DNA of 64,000 bases from assembly GCA_964565925.1 (NCBI GenBank), contig CAZMGV010000003.1:124001-188000 (forward strand), read 5' to 3'. The position numbers and the translations under genes were made by a program. Under the pieces are notes generated by a model that was not told the origin of the DNA, did not search any database, and saw only the letters and a list, made by a program, of their open reading frames with translations. Of the stretch, positions 8,579 through 17,836 are shown one piece after another (position 1 is the first letter of the stretch; every line of letters begins with the position of its first letter). The DNA is from CAZMGV01 sp964565925. Its GTDB lineage: Bacteria > JAGRBM01 > JAHCIT01.

Positions 8579-9670
8579 TTGAGCCTCCGGCAACCCCCCT
8601 CCAAACGTTCGACTGACTTCGTACCGCCGTCCGGGGCCCGCGAACATACCAATCGCCTGATGGCGGAAAACCGCCTTGTGCGGCAGAGCGCCTACCGGGT
8701 CGGCATCGTTTTCCTCGGTCTCTTCGCAGGCGGCACGGTCGGCTACAGTATCCTCGAAGGCTGGAAACCGTTCGACGCCCTGTACATGACGGTCATTACG
8801 CTCGCGACCGTCGGCTACGGAGAGTTCAAACCGCTCAGCGAGGCCGGCCGGGCGTTTACGATGGGGCTGATCATCGTGGGCGTCGGCAACGCCGCCTATG
8901 CTCTAGGGACAATGACGCAGTTTTTCGCGACCGGAGGCTGGGAAGCCTACCGGAGGAGGGCGCGCTTGGAAAAGAAACTCGACCAGGTCTCCGGACACAC
9001 GATCATCTGCGGCTACGGCCGGCTGGGATCGACGATCGCGGCCAGTCTGACCTCGCGCGACGCCCCGTTCGTCATCGTGGAGCGTAACGCCGAAATCGTC
9101 GCCCGTCTTTCTTCGCAGGACGACATCGCTTTCGTAGCCGGCGACGCCCTCGACGACGGCGTACTGGATCTGGCCGGTATCAAGCGTGCCAAGGCACTGG
9201 TGGCCGCACTCAACGACGACGCTGCCAATGTGTTCATCACGCTGACCGCCCGGGTGCTCAATCCGCAGATCGTGATCTACGGCAAGGCCGACGACCCGAG
9301 CACGCTGGTGAAGCTGGAACGCGCCGGTGCGAACCATATGTTCAGCCCGTCGATGGTCGCCGGAAACCGCATCGCCCAGCAGATACTCCGGCCCGCGATC
9401 ACCGACCTTGTCGAGATCGCCACCGGCAGCGGAAGCGAGGAGTTCGCCATTGAGGAGATTCCCGCCGGAGACGTGAAAGACTGTACCGGACGGGCGCTCC
9501 AGAACACGCCGTTCTGGGGTAAGCGAGAGTTTTTCGTCGTGGCGATCCGCGACGAGGCGAGAAAGATCGTCTTCCGCCCGCAGGGCGACCACGTCCTGAC
9601 GCGCGGTGACCGCGTGATCGTCATGGGCCACCCCGACGCCATCGCGAAGGCGCTGGGCAACGCCGCCTGA
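8579..9670 (+). CDS. two-TM potassium channel with RCK (TrkA-N/TrkA-C) domain
   Basis: 363 residues. Two transmembrane helices (about 40-60 and 95-115) flank a pore loop with the selectivity filter TVGYGE. A cytoplasmic RCK domain follows, whose nucleotide-binding loop is GYGRLGSTIA, and then a TrkA-C-like C-terminal part with the PAGDVKDCTGRAL stretch. The architecture is that of MthK-type ligand-gated K+ channels. The start is TTG at 8579. An ATG at 8660 would remove 27 basic residues and keep the whole channel. It sits 28 bases after the M23 peptidase. Confidence 0.88.
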   Translation: MSLRQPPSKRSTDFVPPSGAREHTNRLMAENRLVRQSAYRVGIVFLGLFAGGTVGYSILEGWKPFDALYMTVITLATVGYGEFKPLSEAGRAFTMGLIIVGVGNAAYALGTMTQFFATGGWEAYRRRARLEKKLDQVSGHTIICGYGRLGSTIAASLTSRDAPFVIVERNAEIVARLSSQDDIAFVAGDALDDGVLDLAGIKRAKALVAALNDDAANVFITLTARVLNPQIVIYGKADDPSTLVKLERAGANHMFSPSMVAGNRIAQQILRPAITDLVEIATGSGSEEFAIEEIPAGDVKDCTGRALQNTPFWGKREFFVVAIRDEARKIVFRPQGDHVLTRGDRVIVMGHPDAIAKALGNAA

Positions 9671-9680
9671 GACCCCCCGG

Positions 9681-11156
9681 ATGAAACGTGACCTCGTCAT
9701 CAGCCGCGACGCGCTCGAAACCCGGGTGGCGGTCCTCGAGGACGGCCGTCTGGCCGAATACCATCTGGAACGTCCGCAGGATTCCACCCTCACCGGTAAT
9801 ATCTACAAGGCGCGCGTCGTGCGGGTGCTGCCCGGCATGCAGTCGGCGTTCGTTGACTACGGCGGCGAGAAGTCCGGTTTCCTGTTCATCGACGACGCCC
9901 ATCCCAACTCGAGCCGCACCCACTCGCCCAATATCGGCGATCTCGTGCGACCGGGCAGCGAGCTGACCGTCCAGATCGAAAAGGAGCCGGGCGCGCACAA
10001 GGGCGCCAAGGTCACGACCAACATCTCGCTGCCGGGCCGTTACGTGGTGATCTTCCCCGGCAAATCGATGGTCGGCGTCTCGCACCGCGTCGACGGCGGC
10101 GGAGACCGTGACAAGCTGAAAAACCTGCTGCAGGAGCTTGTGCCGGACGGGTTCGGGATTGTCGCCCGTACCGCCGCCGGCGACGCGACCCGCGAGGAGA
10201 TCCAGCAGGATATCGCCGCTCTGGTCGAACAGTGGCGAGCGATCCAGAAGCAGGCGGCAAAAGCCCCGGTCCCAAGCCTGCTTCACGGTGAACTCGACCT
10301 GCCCCTTCGGATCGTGCGCGACTTTCTCCCCGAGGGACTGAATGGCATCACCTGCGATAATGAGCCGCTCTTCGCTGCCATTCAGGAATATGTTTCGCAG
10401 GCGAATGCCACTCCGGTTCCGCCGGTCGAACTGCACCGTGCCGTGCCGCCGGTCGCCGACCGGTTCGGCATCGACGACGAGATCCGGTCGGCACTGTCCC
10501 GCCGCGTCTGGCTGAAATCGGGCGGCTACCTCGTCATCGATCACGGAGAGGCGATGACCGCCATCGACGTCAACACCGGCAAGAATACGGGCAAGAACGA
10601 CTTCGAAGAGACGCTCACCCGGACCAATCTCGAAGCCGCCGGCGAAATTGCCCGGCAGCTCAGGCTCCGCAACGTGGGCGGGATCGTCGTCATCGATTTC
10701 ATCGACATGAAAGAGGCGGCGAACCGGGACCGCGTCCGGGCGGCGCTCGCGGCGGCGGTGGCGAAGGACCGGGCCCGCTGCACGATCACCGGAATCTCGG
10801 AGCTGGGGCTCGTGCAGATGACCCGCAAGCGGGTGAGAGACAGCCTCTCCGCCCGCATGGAAGATCTCTGCCCCTGCTGTGAAGGATCGGGCCGGATACT
10901 CTCGGGCGTTACTATCGCCCGAGACGTGATCCGCCAGCTCCAGCGGGAACTGGCCGCCGGCAACGGACCGCACCTGCTGGTCCACGCGCATACGTCGGTC
11001 GTGGACCGGTTGACCGGCCCCGATCTTGCCGGGATCGAGGAACTCGAACAGCGCCACGGCGTGCGGGTGACCTTCAAACCGGTCGAGGCATTCCACCCCG
11101 AGCGGTTCGAGGTGCTTAAAGGGCGCGAGGAAGACCGAGGCAAACGGCGCCGCTGA
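9681..11156 (+). CDS. rng: ribonuclease G
   Basis: 491 residues, the usual length of RNase G (489 in E. coli). The N-terminal S1-type domain carries VYKARV-like and GFLFIDD segments. The catalytic DNase-I-like region has IDVNTGK and VGGIVVIDFIDM, providing the metal-binding Asp residues. CPCCEGSGR is the Zn-link Cys pair of the RNase E/G family. There is no long C-terminal scaffold, which argues for RNase G rather than E. Expected roles are 16S rRNA 5' maturation and mRNA decay. The start lies 10 bases after the K+ channel stop. Confidence 0.93.
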   Translation: MKRDLVISRDALETRVAVLEDGRLAEYHLERPQDSTLTGNIYKARVVRVLPGMQSAFVDYGGEKSGFLFIDDAHPNSSRTHSPNIGDLVRPGSELTVQIEKEPGAHKGAKVTTNISLPGRYVVIFPGKSMVGVSHRVDGGGDRDKLKNLLQELVPDGFGIVARTAAGDATREEIQQDIAALVEQWRAIQKQAAKAPVPSLLHGELDLPLRIVRDFLPEGLNGITCDNEPLFAAIQEYVSQANATPVPPVELHRAVPPVADRFGIDDEIRSALSRRVWLKSGGYLVIDHGEAMTAIDVNTGKNTGKNDFEETLTRTNLEAAGEIARQLRLRNVGGIVVIDFIDMKEAANRDRVRAALAAAVAKDRARCTITGISELGLVQMTRKRVRDSLSARMEDLCPCCEGSGRILSGVTIARDVIRQLQRELAAGNGPHLLVHAHTSVVDRLTGPDLAGIEELEQRHGVRVTFKPVEAFHPERFEVLKGREEDRGKRRR

Positions 11157-11197
11157 TTTTGCCCTGTCCCCGTTTCCGGTCAGACTGGGACCAGCCC

Positions 11198-12241
11198 ATG
11201 ATCTCCATCCCGCCCGACCAGCTGTATCTGTTTCGCGAAACCGCCCGCGACCTGATCGCGTATTTCGCGGAAATACAGGCGGCCTTCGAGCAGTTCGACC
11301 TGAAGATGATTCCGTTTCTCCAGAAACGCCTGCGCGAGATCCACCTGCCCAAGCTGCGCGGCGTCGAAGTCCGCCTCGAACTCCACGTGGGCGAAGACCC
11401 GCATGTGAAGGAGTGGCTGAAGTTCACCAAGAACCTGTCGGGCGGCTGCCAGATACTCAGCGGCCCGATCAACCCGGCCAATCCCGCGTCGCTGCTGACG
11501 GGCTTCCAGTCGGCCGGCGACACCATGGTGGCGCTGTTTCCCTACCGGCACTGTGTCCCCGAACTGGAAAAGTTCTATCTCGAAATCCCGCCGCCCGACG
11601 GCTTCAAGGAACCGGTCCCGCACGCGGCCATCGAACGGGTCGAGTTTATTTCCAAGGGGGCGGTGGCGGGTCATGCGCTGCTGTTCAAACCCTGCGGACG
11701 GGGGATTGCCGACAAGCGGCCGCTCGCGGTCGCCCTTCACGGAGCGTTCGGCGGCGCCGCGGAATTTCTGTCCCTCTGGCTCCGGACGCTACACTCTCAC
11801 TGCTGGTATGGCCTCGTCCCCAAATCGCGCGGCATGTCGTGGGAAGCCAAGGACGACTTCCCGGCCATCATCGAAACCGTCCGCCGCCTGATCGGTGAAG
11901 AGCATGTGGACCCGGCAAAAGTGCTGGTCACCGGGCTCTCCGACGGCGGCAGCGCGTCTCTGGAACTCGCCCTCTCCCAGCCCGATCTGTTCAAGGGCGC
12001 CAGTTGCGTGTCCGGAGTGCTCAAACCCTGGCTGCCGGTGGAAACCACCGCCCGCAAGCTGCCCATCCACATCATGCACGGGACCGCCGACTTCCTGTTC
12101 CCGGTCCAGACCGCCCGGCTGGCGGAAGCGCGGCTCAAAAACGCCGGTTTTCCGGTCACCTACAAGGAAATCCAGGGCCTCTCCCACACCTATCCGATCT
12201 CCCGCAACAAGGAGATCGTCGAGTGGTTCGAGAAGGCCTGA
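11198..12241 (+). CDS. alpha/beta hydrolase (phospholipase/carboxylesterase-like)
   Basis: About 347 residues. The C-terminal half is an alpha/beta hydrolase with nucleophile elbow GLSDGG (Ser), acid in HGTADFLFP and catalytic His in LSHTYP, the order seen in esterases and predicted PHB-depolymerase-like enzymes. The N-terminal 130 residues match nothing I recognise. ATG 11198 is the likely start. The frame extends to a TTG at 11159 right after the rng stop. Substrate unknown. Confidence 0.78.
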   Translation: MISIPPDQLYLFRETARDLIAYFAEIQAAFEQFDLKMIPFLQKRLREIHLPKLRGVEVRLELHVGEDPHVKEWLKFTKNLSGGCQILSGPINPANPASLLTGFQSAGDTMVALFPYRHCVPELEKFYLEIPPPDGFKEPVPHAAIERVEFISKGAVAGHALLFKPCGRGIADKRPLAVALHGAFGGAAEFLSLWLRTLHSHCWYGLVPKSRGMSWEAKDDFPAIIETVRRLIGEEHVDPAKVLVTGLSDGGSASLELALSQPDLFKGASCVSGVLKPWLPVETTARKLPIHIMHGTADFLFPVQTARLAEARLKNAGFPVTYKEIQGLSHTYPISRNKEIVEWFEKA

Positions 12242-12383
12242 AACCCCCTGAAGCGCCTCAACTTGCCTTTCCCCCGGCAGGTGGATAAAGGGCGGCGCGG
12301 GCATTTCCCGCCCGGCGGGCCCTGTCCGGCCCCTGGAACCCGGCCCTTGATGACGGGCCGCACTGAAAGCCCCTGAAACGCCT

Positions 12384-14000
12384 ATGATCAGCACGGAAAA
12401 CATCACGCTCCGGTTCGGAAGCCGCACGCTCTTTGAAGACGTGACGATGGAGTTTTCGCCGGGCAACTGTTACGGCGTGATCGGCGCCAACGGCGCCGGC
12501 AAGTCGACCTTTCTCAAGATCCTGTCGGGCGAGATCGACGCCGATTCGGGCAAGATCCATATGGCCAAGAACGCCCGGATGGGCGTCCTCAAACAGAACC
12601 ATTTCGAGTTCGACGACTATACGGTCATCAACACGGTTATCCGGGGCCACAAGAAGCTCTATGACATCATGACCGAGAAGGACGCCCTCTACGCGAAGGC
12701 GGACTTCTCCGACGCCGACGGAATGAAGACGGCGGCGCTGGAAGCCGAGTTTACGGAACTGGGCGGCTGGGAAGCGATCAGCGAAGCCGCCTCGATGCTC
12801 TCCAGCCTCGGCATTCCGGAACCGCTCCACGAGATGCTGATGAAGGACATGGACGCCGCCCTGAAGGTCCGTGTGCTGCTCGCACAGGCGCTGTTCGGCA
12901 ACCCCGACATCCTGCTCATGGACGAGCCCACGAACGCGCTCGACCCGGACTCGATCCTGTGGCTCGAGGAGTTCCTCTACAACTTCAACAACACCGTGAT
13001 CGTCGTCTCGCACGACCGGCATTTCCTGGACCGCGTCTGCACGCACGTGGTGGACATCGACTACCAGAAGCTGCAGATGTTCACCGGCAACTACTCCTTC
13101 TGGTACCAGGCGTCGCAGCTGGCGCTGCGGCAGACGCAGGACTCCAACAAGCTCAAGGAAGAGAAGATCAAGGACCTCAAGGAGTTCATCGCCCGGTTCA
13201 GCGCGAACGCGTCCAAGTCCCGGCAGGCGACCTCCCGCAAGAAGCTGCTCGAGAAGATCACGCTGGACGAGATCAAGCCGTCGTCCAGGCGCTATCCGAG
13301 CATCCTGTTCAAGATGGAGCGGGAACCTGGCCGCACGATCCTCGCCATCGACGCGCTTTCCAAGGCGGTCGAAGGGCGCAAGGTGCTCGACAACTTCACC
13401 CTGCGCGTGAGCCGCGGCGAGAAGATCGCGTTCGTTGGCCGCAGCGGCCTGCCCGCCACCGTGCTGTTCCAGATACTCGAAGGCGAGCTCAAGGCCGACT
13501 CTGGCAAGTTCGAATGGGGCCCCACGGCGGAACCGGCCTACTACCCGCAGGACAACACCTCCTATTTCCAGGAGGACAAGAACCTGATCGACTGGCTGCG
13601 GCAGTATTCCAAGGAACCGACCGAGGGGTTCATCCGCGGATTCCTGGGCCGCATGCTGTTTTCCGGCGAAGAGGCCAAGAAGAACGCCCGCGTGCTCTCG
13701 GGCGGCGAGCGCGTGCGGTGCATGCTCTCCAAGATGATGCTCCAGGCCGGCAACGTGCTGGTGCTGGACGAACCGACCAATCACCTGGACCTCGAAGCGA
13801 TCACCGCACTCAACGACGCGCTCGTCGACTTCGGCGGAACGATCCTGTTCTCGTCCCATGACCACCAGTTCATCCAGACCGTCGCCAACCGGATCATCGA
13901 GATCACCCCGAAGGGCGTGATCGACGAGAACATGAACTACGACGAATATCTGATGAACAAGCAGATCAAAGAACAGCGGCTCAGCCTCTACGCCGCCTGA
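12384..14000 (+). CDS. ABC-F family ATPase, YbiT-like, with degenerate second Walker A
   Basis: 538-residue soluble protein with two ABC cassettes and no membrane helices, of the ribosome-binding ABC-F family. Linker residues SANASKSRQATSRKK and the C-terminal NYDEYLMNK closely match YbiT. Site 1 has an intact Walker A (GANGAGKST) and Walker B (ILLMDEPTN), but its signature is degenerate (DMDAALKVR), as in YbiT. In site 2 the signature (LSGGERVR) and Walker B (VLVLDEPTNHLD) are intact, but Walker A reads VGRSGLPATVL (13435-13467), lacking the Gly-Lys-Ser/Thr. One ATP site is therefore probably unable to bind or hydrolyse normally. Confidence 0.9.
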   Translation: MISTENITLRFGSRTLFEDVTMEFSPGNCYGVIGANGAGKSTFLKILSGEIDADSGKIHMAKNARMGVLKQNHFEFDDYTVINTVIRGHKKLYDIMTEKDALYAKADFSDADGMKTAALEAEFTELGGWEAISEAASMLSSLGIPEPLHEMLMKDMDAALKVRVLLAQALFGNPDILLMDEPTNALDPDSILWLEEFLYNFNNTVIVVSHDRHFLDRVCTHVVDIDYQKLQMFTGNYSFWYQASQLALRQTQDSNKLKEEKIKDLKEFIARFSANASKSRQATSRKKLLEKITLDEIKPSSRRYPSILFKMEREPGRTILAIDALSKAVEGRKVLDNFTLRVSRGEKIAFVGRSGLPATVLFQILEGELKADSGKFEWGPTAEPAYYPQDNTSYFQEDKNLIDWLRQYSKEPTEGFIRGFLGRMLFSGEEAKKNARVLSGGERVRCMLSKMMLQAGNVLVLDEPTNHLDLEAITALNDALVDFGGTILFSSHDHQFIQTVANRIIEITPKGVIDENMNYDEYLMNKQIKEQRLSLYAA

Positions 14001-14068
14001 GCCATATGCACGGGGCAGAGCGTCCCCCTTTGAGGCGCCCGGCGGCTACCATACGCCGCAGAGCATCC

Positions 14069-15253
14069 ATGAACACGTTCTTCATCGTCGCGAATTCGAT
14101 CTGGCTCACCGCCCACCTGTACGTGGGGTGGCGGCTCACGTCGGGAACGGGTCTTACCTCTTCGCAGCTCATGGCGTTCTGGGTCGTTTTCCTGCTGGTC
14201 ATGCTGCTGGGCCCCGCCGTGATGATGCTGAACCGTCTGCCGGAGAAAGCCGCCTGGGTCCCGGCCATGCAATGGGCCGGGTATGTGTACATGGGCGCGT
14301 TCCTGGTGCTGTTCCCGCTGGTCGTGGCGAAGGATGTCGTGCAACTGGGTACCTGGGCGGTCCAGAAGGCCCAGGGCGTCGCATCGGCAAAGTCCGGAGA
14401 ATTGCCGCCGGATAATGGACGGCGCGAGGCGATCGCCCGGGCGTTTAACTTCGGCGTGCTGGGGCTTACCGGGCTGATTACCGGCGCAGGGCTTTATGCC
14501 GCCCGTAAACGGCCCGACGTGCTCGCGGTGAATATTCCGCTGAAAGATCTGCCCGCCGATCTGGACGGTTTCCGGATCGCACTGCTGAGCGACATCCACG
14601 TCGGGCCGACGATCAAAAAGGATTTTATCGAGACCATCACCGGACTGACCAACCGGCTGGACGCGGACATTGTCGCTATCACCGGTGACCTCGTCGACGG
14701 TTACGTGGACGAACTGCGCGATCACGTGGCGCCGCTCTCGGGCCTCAAGTCGAAGCACGGCGTCTTTTATATCACCGGCAACCACGAATATTACTGGGAC
14801 CCCAAAGGGTGGATCGCGGAAGTCGAGCGGCTCGGCCACACGCCGCTCATCAACGAGCACCGCAATCTGGATATCGGCACCGCCACGCTCACCATTGCGG
14901 GCGTCACCGACATCAGCGCCCACCGGATGCTGCCGGAACACGAATCCGACCCAGTGAAGGCGCTTGCGGGCGCGCCTAAAGACAGCTTCAAGCTGATACT
15001 GGCCCACCAGCCGAAAAGCGCCTTCGACGCGGCGAAGGCCGGCGCGCAGCTCCAGCTCTCGGGCCACACGCACGGCGGCCAGTTCATCCCGTGGAGCTGG
15101 CTGATCCACCTGGTGCAGCCGGTAGACGCGGGGCTTCACACGCTGGCCGGCATGCCGATCTACGTGAGCCGGGGTACCGGTTACTGGGGGCCGCCCAACC
15201 GTCTCGGGAGCCCCAGCGAGATCACCCTGATTACGCTTAAGAAACTCAGTTAA
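14069..15253 (+). CDS. membrane-anchored metallophosphoesterase (YkuE-like)
   Basis: 394 residues from ATG 14069. The open frame starts at 14006, but the extra 21 residues are basic and precede a clean hydrophobic start. Four or five N-terminal transmembrane helices (to about residue 150) lead into a calcineurin-like phosphoesterase with LLSDIHVG (D-x-H), GDLVDG, GNHEYY, LAHQP and SGHTHGGQ. These are the five metal-binding blocks. Members of this branch act on membrane phospholipid or lipid A precursors, or on unknown phosphoesters. Substrate here unknown. Confidence 0.86.
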   Translation: MNTFFIVANSIWLTAHLYVGWRLTSGTGLTSSQLMAFWVVFLLVMLLGPAVMMLNRLPEKAAWVPAMQWAGYVYMGAFLVLFPLVVAKDVVQLGTWAVQKAQGVASAKSGELPPDNGRREAIARAFNFGVLGLTGLITGAGLYAARKRPDVLAVNIPLKDLPADLDGFRIALLSDIHVGPTIKKDFIETITGLTNRLDADIVAITGDLVDGYVDELRDHVAPLSGLKSKHGVFYITGNHEYYWDPKGWIAEVERLGHTPLINEHRNLDIGTATLTIAGVTDISAHRMLPEHESDPVKALAGAPKDSFKLILAHQPKSAFDAAKAGAQLQLSGHTHGGQFIPWSWLIHLVQPVDAGLHTLAGMPIYVSRGTGYWGPPNRLGSPSEITLITLKKLS

Positions 15254-15635
15254 TCGACATCGGCTCGGCAAGGGTGAACGGCGCCACGGCGGCGTCGAAC
15301 TTCTCGCCCGCCTTGGTCACCATCTGGTAGCTGCCGGTCATGGAACCGAACGGGGTCGTGAGCGGACAGCCCGACGTATAGGTGAACGACTGGCCGGGCC
15401 CCAGCACCGGCTGCTCGCCGACCACACCCGGTCCCTTCACCTCTTCCACGTGGTCGGTGGCGTCGGTGATCACCCAGTGGCGGCTGATGAGCTGGACCGT
15501 CTCTTCGCCCTCGTTGGAAATGTTGATCGTGTAGCGGAAGAACCACTTGTTCAGTTCGGGCTGTGACAGATCGGGCGCGTACTGGGATTCGGCGCGGACC
15601 CGGACCCCCTTGGTTACGATTTCAGAGACAGCCAT
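15246..15635 (-). CDS. apaG: ApaG protein (Co2+/Mg2+ efflux-associated, FN3-like fold)
   Basis: 129 residues, the usual ApaG length (125 in E. coli). The conserved core GPGVVGEQPVLGPG and PFGSMTGSYQM is present. The reading frame continues upstream without a stop, but family length and the ATG at 15635 set the start. Its 3' end overlaps that of the convergent phosphoesterase gene by 8 bases. It lies downstream of ribBA on the same strand. The molecular role of ApaG is not settled. Confidence 0.93.
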   Translation of the reverse strand: MAVSEIVTKGVRVRAESQYAPDLSQPELNKWFFRYTINISNEGEETVQLISRHWVITDATDHVEEVKGPGVVGEQPVLGPGQSFTYTSGCPLTTPFGSMTGSYQMVTKAGEKFDAAVAPFTLAEPMSIN

Positions 15636-15759
15636 CGATTTCCTCGCCGCGGCCGGAGTTCCGGCCGGGCCTCCTACATGACACCCCGGAGCCGGGGCGG
15701 CAACGGGGCGTGTCCCTACCTGATGGACCGGGTGACGAACCTGCGGGCGGACGGGCCTG

Positions 15760-16977
15760 TCAGGATTCTTCGTCCGGCATGATCCGGAGCATGTGGCCCA
15801 GCTTGTCGCGCTTGGTCTTAAGATAACGCAGGTTCTCGCGCCCCGGCTCCACCTCGAGCGGCAGCCGGTCCACGACCTCGAGGCCGTAGGCTTCCAGACC
15901 GATGATCTTTTTCGGGTTGTTCGTGAGCAGCTGGAGTTTTTTGAGCCCCAGGTCCACGAGAATCTGCGCGCCGATGCCGAAGTCGCGCAGGTCCGGCTTG
16001 AACCCGAGCGCGATGTTCGCCTCGACCGTGTCGAGGCCGCCGTCTTGCAGGTTGTAAGCCTTGATCTTGTTGGCGAGCCCGATGCCGCGGCCCTCCTGGA
16101 TGAGGTACAGGACCACACCCTTGCCGGCCTTCTCCACCTGCCGCATGGCCGCGTGGAGCTGTTCGCCGCAGTCGCAGCGCATCGAGTTGAAGATGTCGCC
16201 GGTCACGCAGGACGAATGCACACGGACAAGCGTCGGATTGCCGTCGGCCACGTCGCCCTTCACCAGCGCCACATGTTCATGGTGGTCCACCTCGTTGTGG
16301 TAGACGATGATCTTGAACTCGCCGTACTTGGTCGGGAGACGCCCTTCCGAGACTCGCTTCACCAGCCGCTCTTTCCAGAGGCGGTAGCGGATGATGTCGG
16401 CCACCGAGACGATCTTCAGGTTCCACTGGGCGGCGAACCGTTCCAGGTCCGGCATCCGGGCCATGGTGCCGTCTTCCTTCATGATCTCGCAGATGACGCC
16501 CGTGGGCTTTAGGCCCGCGAGGCGGCAGATATCGACCGAGCCTTCGGTCTGGCCGGTGCGCTGGAGCACACCGCCCGGACGGGCGATGAGCGGGAACACA
16601 TGGCCGGGGCGCGACAGATCGGCGGCGGTGGAGCCGTCGTCGATGGCGACCTGGATCGTCCGCGCGCGGTCATGGGCGCTGATTCCGGTCGTGACGCCGG
16701 TGCGGGCCTCGATCGAGACAGTGAAGGCGGTGCCGAAACGCGACGAGTTTTCGCGCACCATGAGCGGCAGGTTGAGCAGTTCGGCACGCTCTTCCGTGAG
16801 CGTCAGGCAGATCAGGCCGCGGCCGTGCATCGCCATGAAGTTGATCGTTTCGGGGGTCGCGAACTGCGAGGCGCAGACGAGGTCGCCCTCGTTCTCACGG
16901 TCCTCGTCGTCGACCATGATGATCATCTTGCCTTCGCGGAGGTCCTTGAGCGCTTCTTCTACACGGCTGAGGGGCAT
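15760..16977 (-). CDS. ribBA: bifunctional 3,4-dihydroxy-2-butanone-4-phosphate synthase / GTP cyclohydrolase II
   Basis: 405 residues. The N-terminal DHBP synthase domain has VDDEDRENEGDLV and MAMHGRGLICLTL. The C-terminal GTP cyclohydrolase II domain has the zinc cysteines in SSCVTGDIFNSMRCDCGEQL and the GTP-binding EGRGIGL. Both entry reactions of riboflavin synthesis are therefore covered by one protein. The ATG at 16977 has GGAG upstream. An ATG 7 codons earlier is less likely. It is the third gene of a rib operon, with 150 bases to ribE. Confidence 0.95.
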   Translation of the reverse strand: MPLSRVEEALKDLREGKMIIMVDDEDRENEGDLVCASQFATPETINFMAMHGRGLICLTLTEERAELLNLPLMVRENSSRFGTAFTVSIEARTGVTTGISAHDRARTIQVAIDDGSTAADLSRPGHVFPLIARPGGVLQRTGQTEGSVDICRLAGLKPTGVICEIMKEDGTMARMPDLERFAAQWNLKIVSVADIIRYRLWKERLVKRVSEGRLPTKYGEFKIIVYHNEVDHHEHVALVKGDVADGNPTLVRVHSSCVTGDIFNSMRCDCGEQLHAAMRQVEKAGKGVVLYLIQEGRGIGLANKIKAYNLQDGGLDTVEANIALGFKPDLRDFGIGAQILVDLGLKKLQLLTNNPKKIIGLEAYGLEVVDRLPLEVEPGRENLRYLKTKRDKLGHMLRIMPDEES

Positions 16978-17127
16978 GGCGGGTGACTCCAGGCGCACGG
17001 AGAGGGTTCAGGCCGGCAAAATGCCGGTCCTGACGGTGGAGTCCAGAAGGTCCCGCTGACGAGACCCCGGGCGGGGGCTTTCGACAGGGGGCTAGGGAAC
17101 TCCACCCCCCGAGCGACTTCTAAACTA

Positions 17128-17823
17128 TTACAAAAAACCGTGTTCGGCCAGAAACTTGAGGTCCACTTTGGAGGCTTTTCCGGCCTTGCCGCCGGGGCCC
17201 GAGCCCCCCGCTGCCCCTTCAAACCGCAGGGAAAGCAGCCGTTCGATGTATTTGGCGAGCACGTCGGCTTCCAGATTAACGGGGTGGCCGGACCTGAGCA
17301 GTCCCAGAGTCGTCTCGGTCCAGGTGACCGGGATGATATTCACCGTGAATTCGGACCCTTCGACCTCGTTCACCGTCAGCGACACGCCATCGATGGCGAC
17401 CGAACCCTTGGGGATCAGGTAACCGGCGAAATCCGGCGGCGCCCGGAACCGGAGCTTGTGGCTCTCGCCGACCGGCGCCGAATCCACCAGTCCGCCGACG
17501 CCGTCCACGTGGCCCTGCACGATATGGCCGCCCAGCCGGTCGGAAGCCCGAAGCGCCCGCTCCAAATTCACTTCCGAACCGATACCGATCTGGCCCAGCT
17601 TGGTCTTGTTCAGCGTCTCGCGGGAGACATCCGCGTCGAAGGCGTCCGGGTGGATCTTCGTCACCGTGAGACACGCGCCGCTCACGGCGATACTTTCGCC
17701 GAGTTCAAAGTCTTTCGTGTCGAGTTTCGTCTGGACCGTGATGACGACACCGGCCCCTTCGCCCCCCGGCAGCGGGCGGCGGGCTCGGATCTTTCCACGG
17801 TCGAGAATCAGTCCTGTGAACAT
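17128..17823 (-). CDS. ribE: riboflavin synthase alpha chain
   Basis: 231 residues with the two lumazine-binding repeats of riboflavin synthase. It begins MFTGLILDRGKI. The first repeat has SIAVSGACLTV and the second SVAIDGVSLTVNE, each near its ligand site, with GHIVQGHVDGVG between. It dismutates two 6,7-dimethyl-8-ribityllumazine molecules to riboflavin. The C-terminus carries a Gly/Lys-rich tail a little longer than usual. Only 13 bases separate it from ribD. Confidence 0.95.
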   Translation of the reverse strand: MFTGLILDRGKIRARRPLPGGEGAGVVITVQTKLDTKDFELGESIAVSGACLTVTKIHPDAFDADVSRETLNKTKLGQIGIGSEVNLERALRASDRLGGHIVQGHVDGVGGLVDSAPVGESHKLRFRAPPDFAGYLIPKGSVAIDGVSLTVNEVEGSEFTVNIIPVTWTETTLGLLRSGHPVNLEADVLAKYIERLLSLRFEGAAGGSGPGGKAGKASKVDLKFLAEHGFL

Positions 17824-17836
17824 AGTGAAAGTTGTT

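Noticed and set aside
16999..17127. Possible FMN riboswitch in the leader of ribBA
   Set aside because: Only a small hairpin (CCGGCA/TGCCGG) is visible. The conserved FMN aptamer segments are missing.
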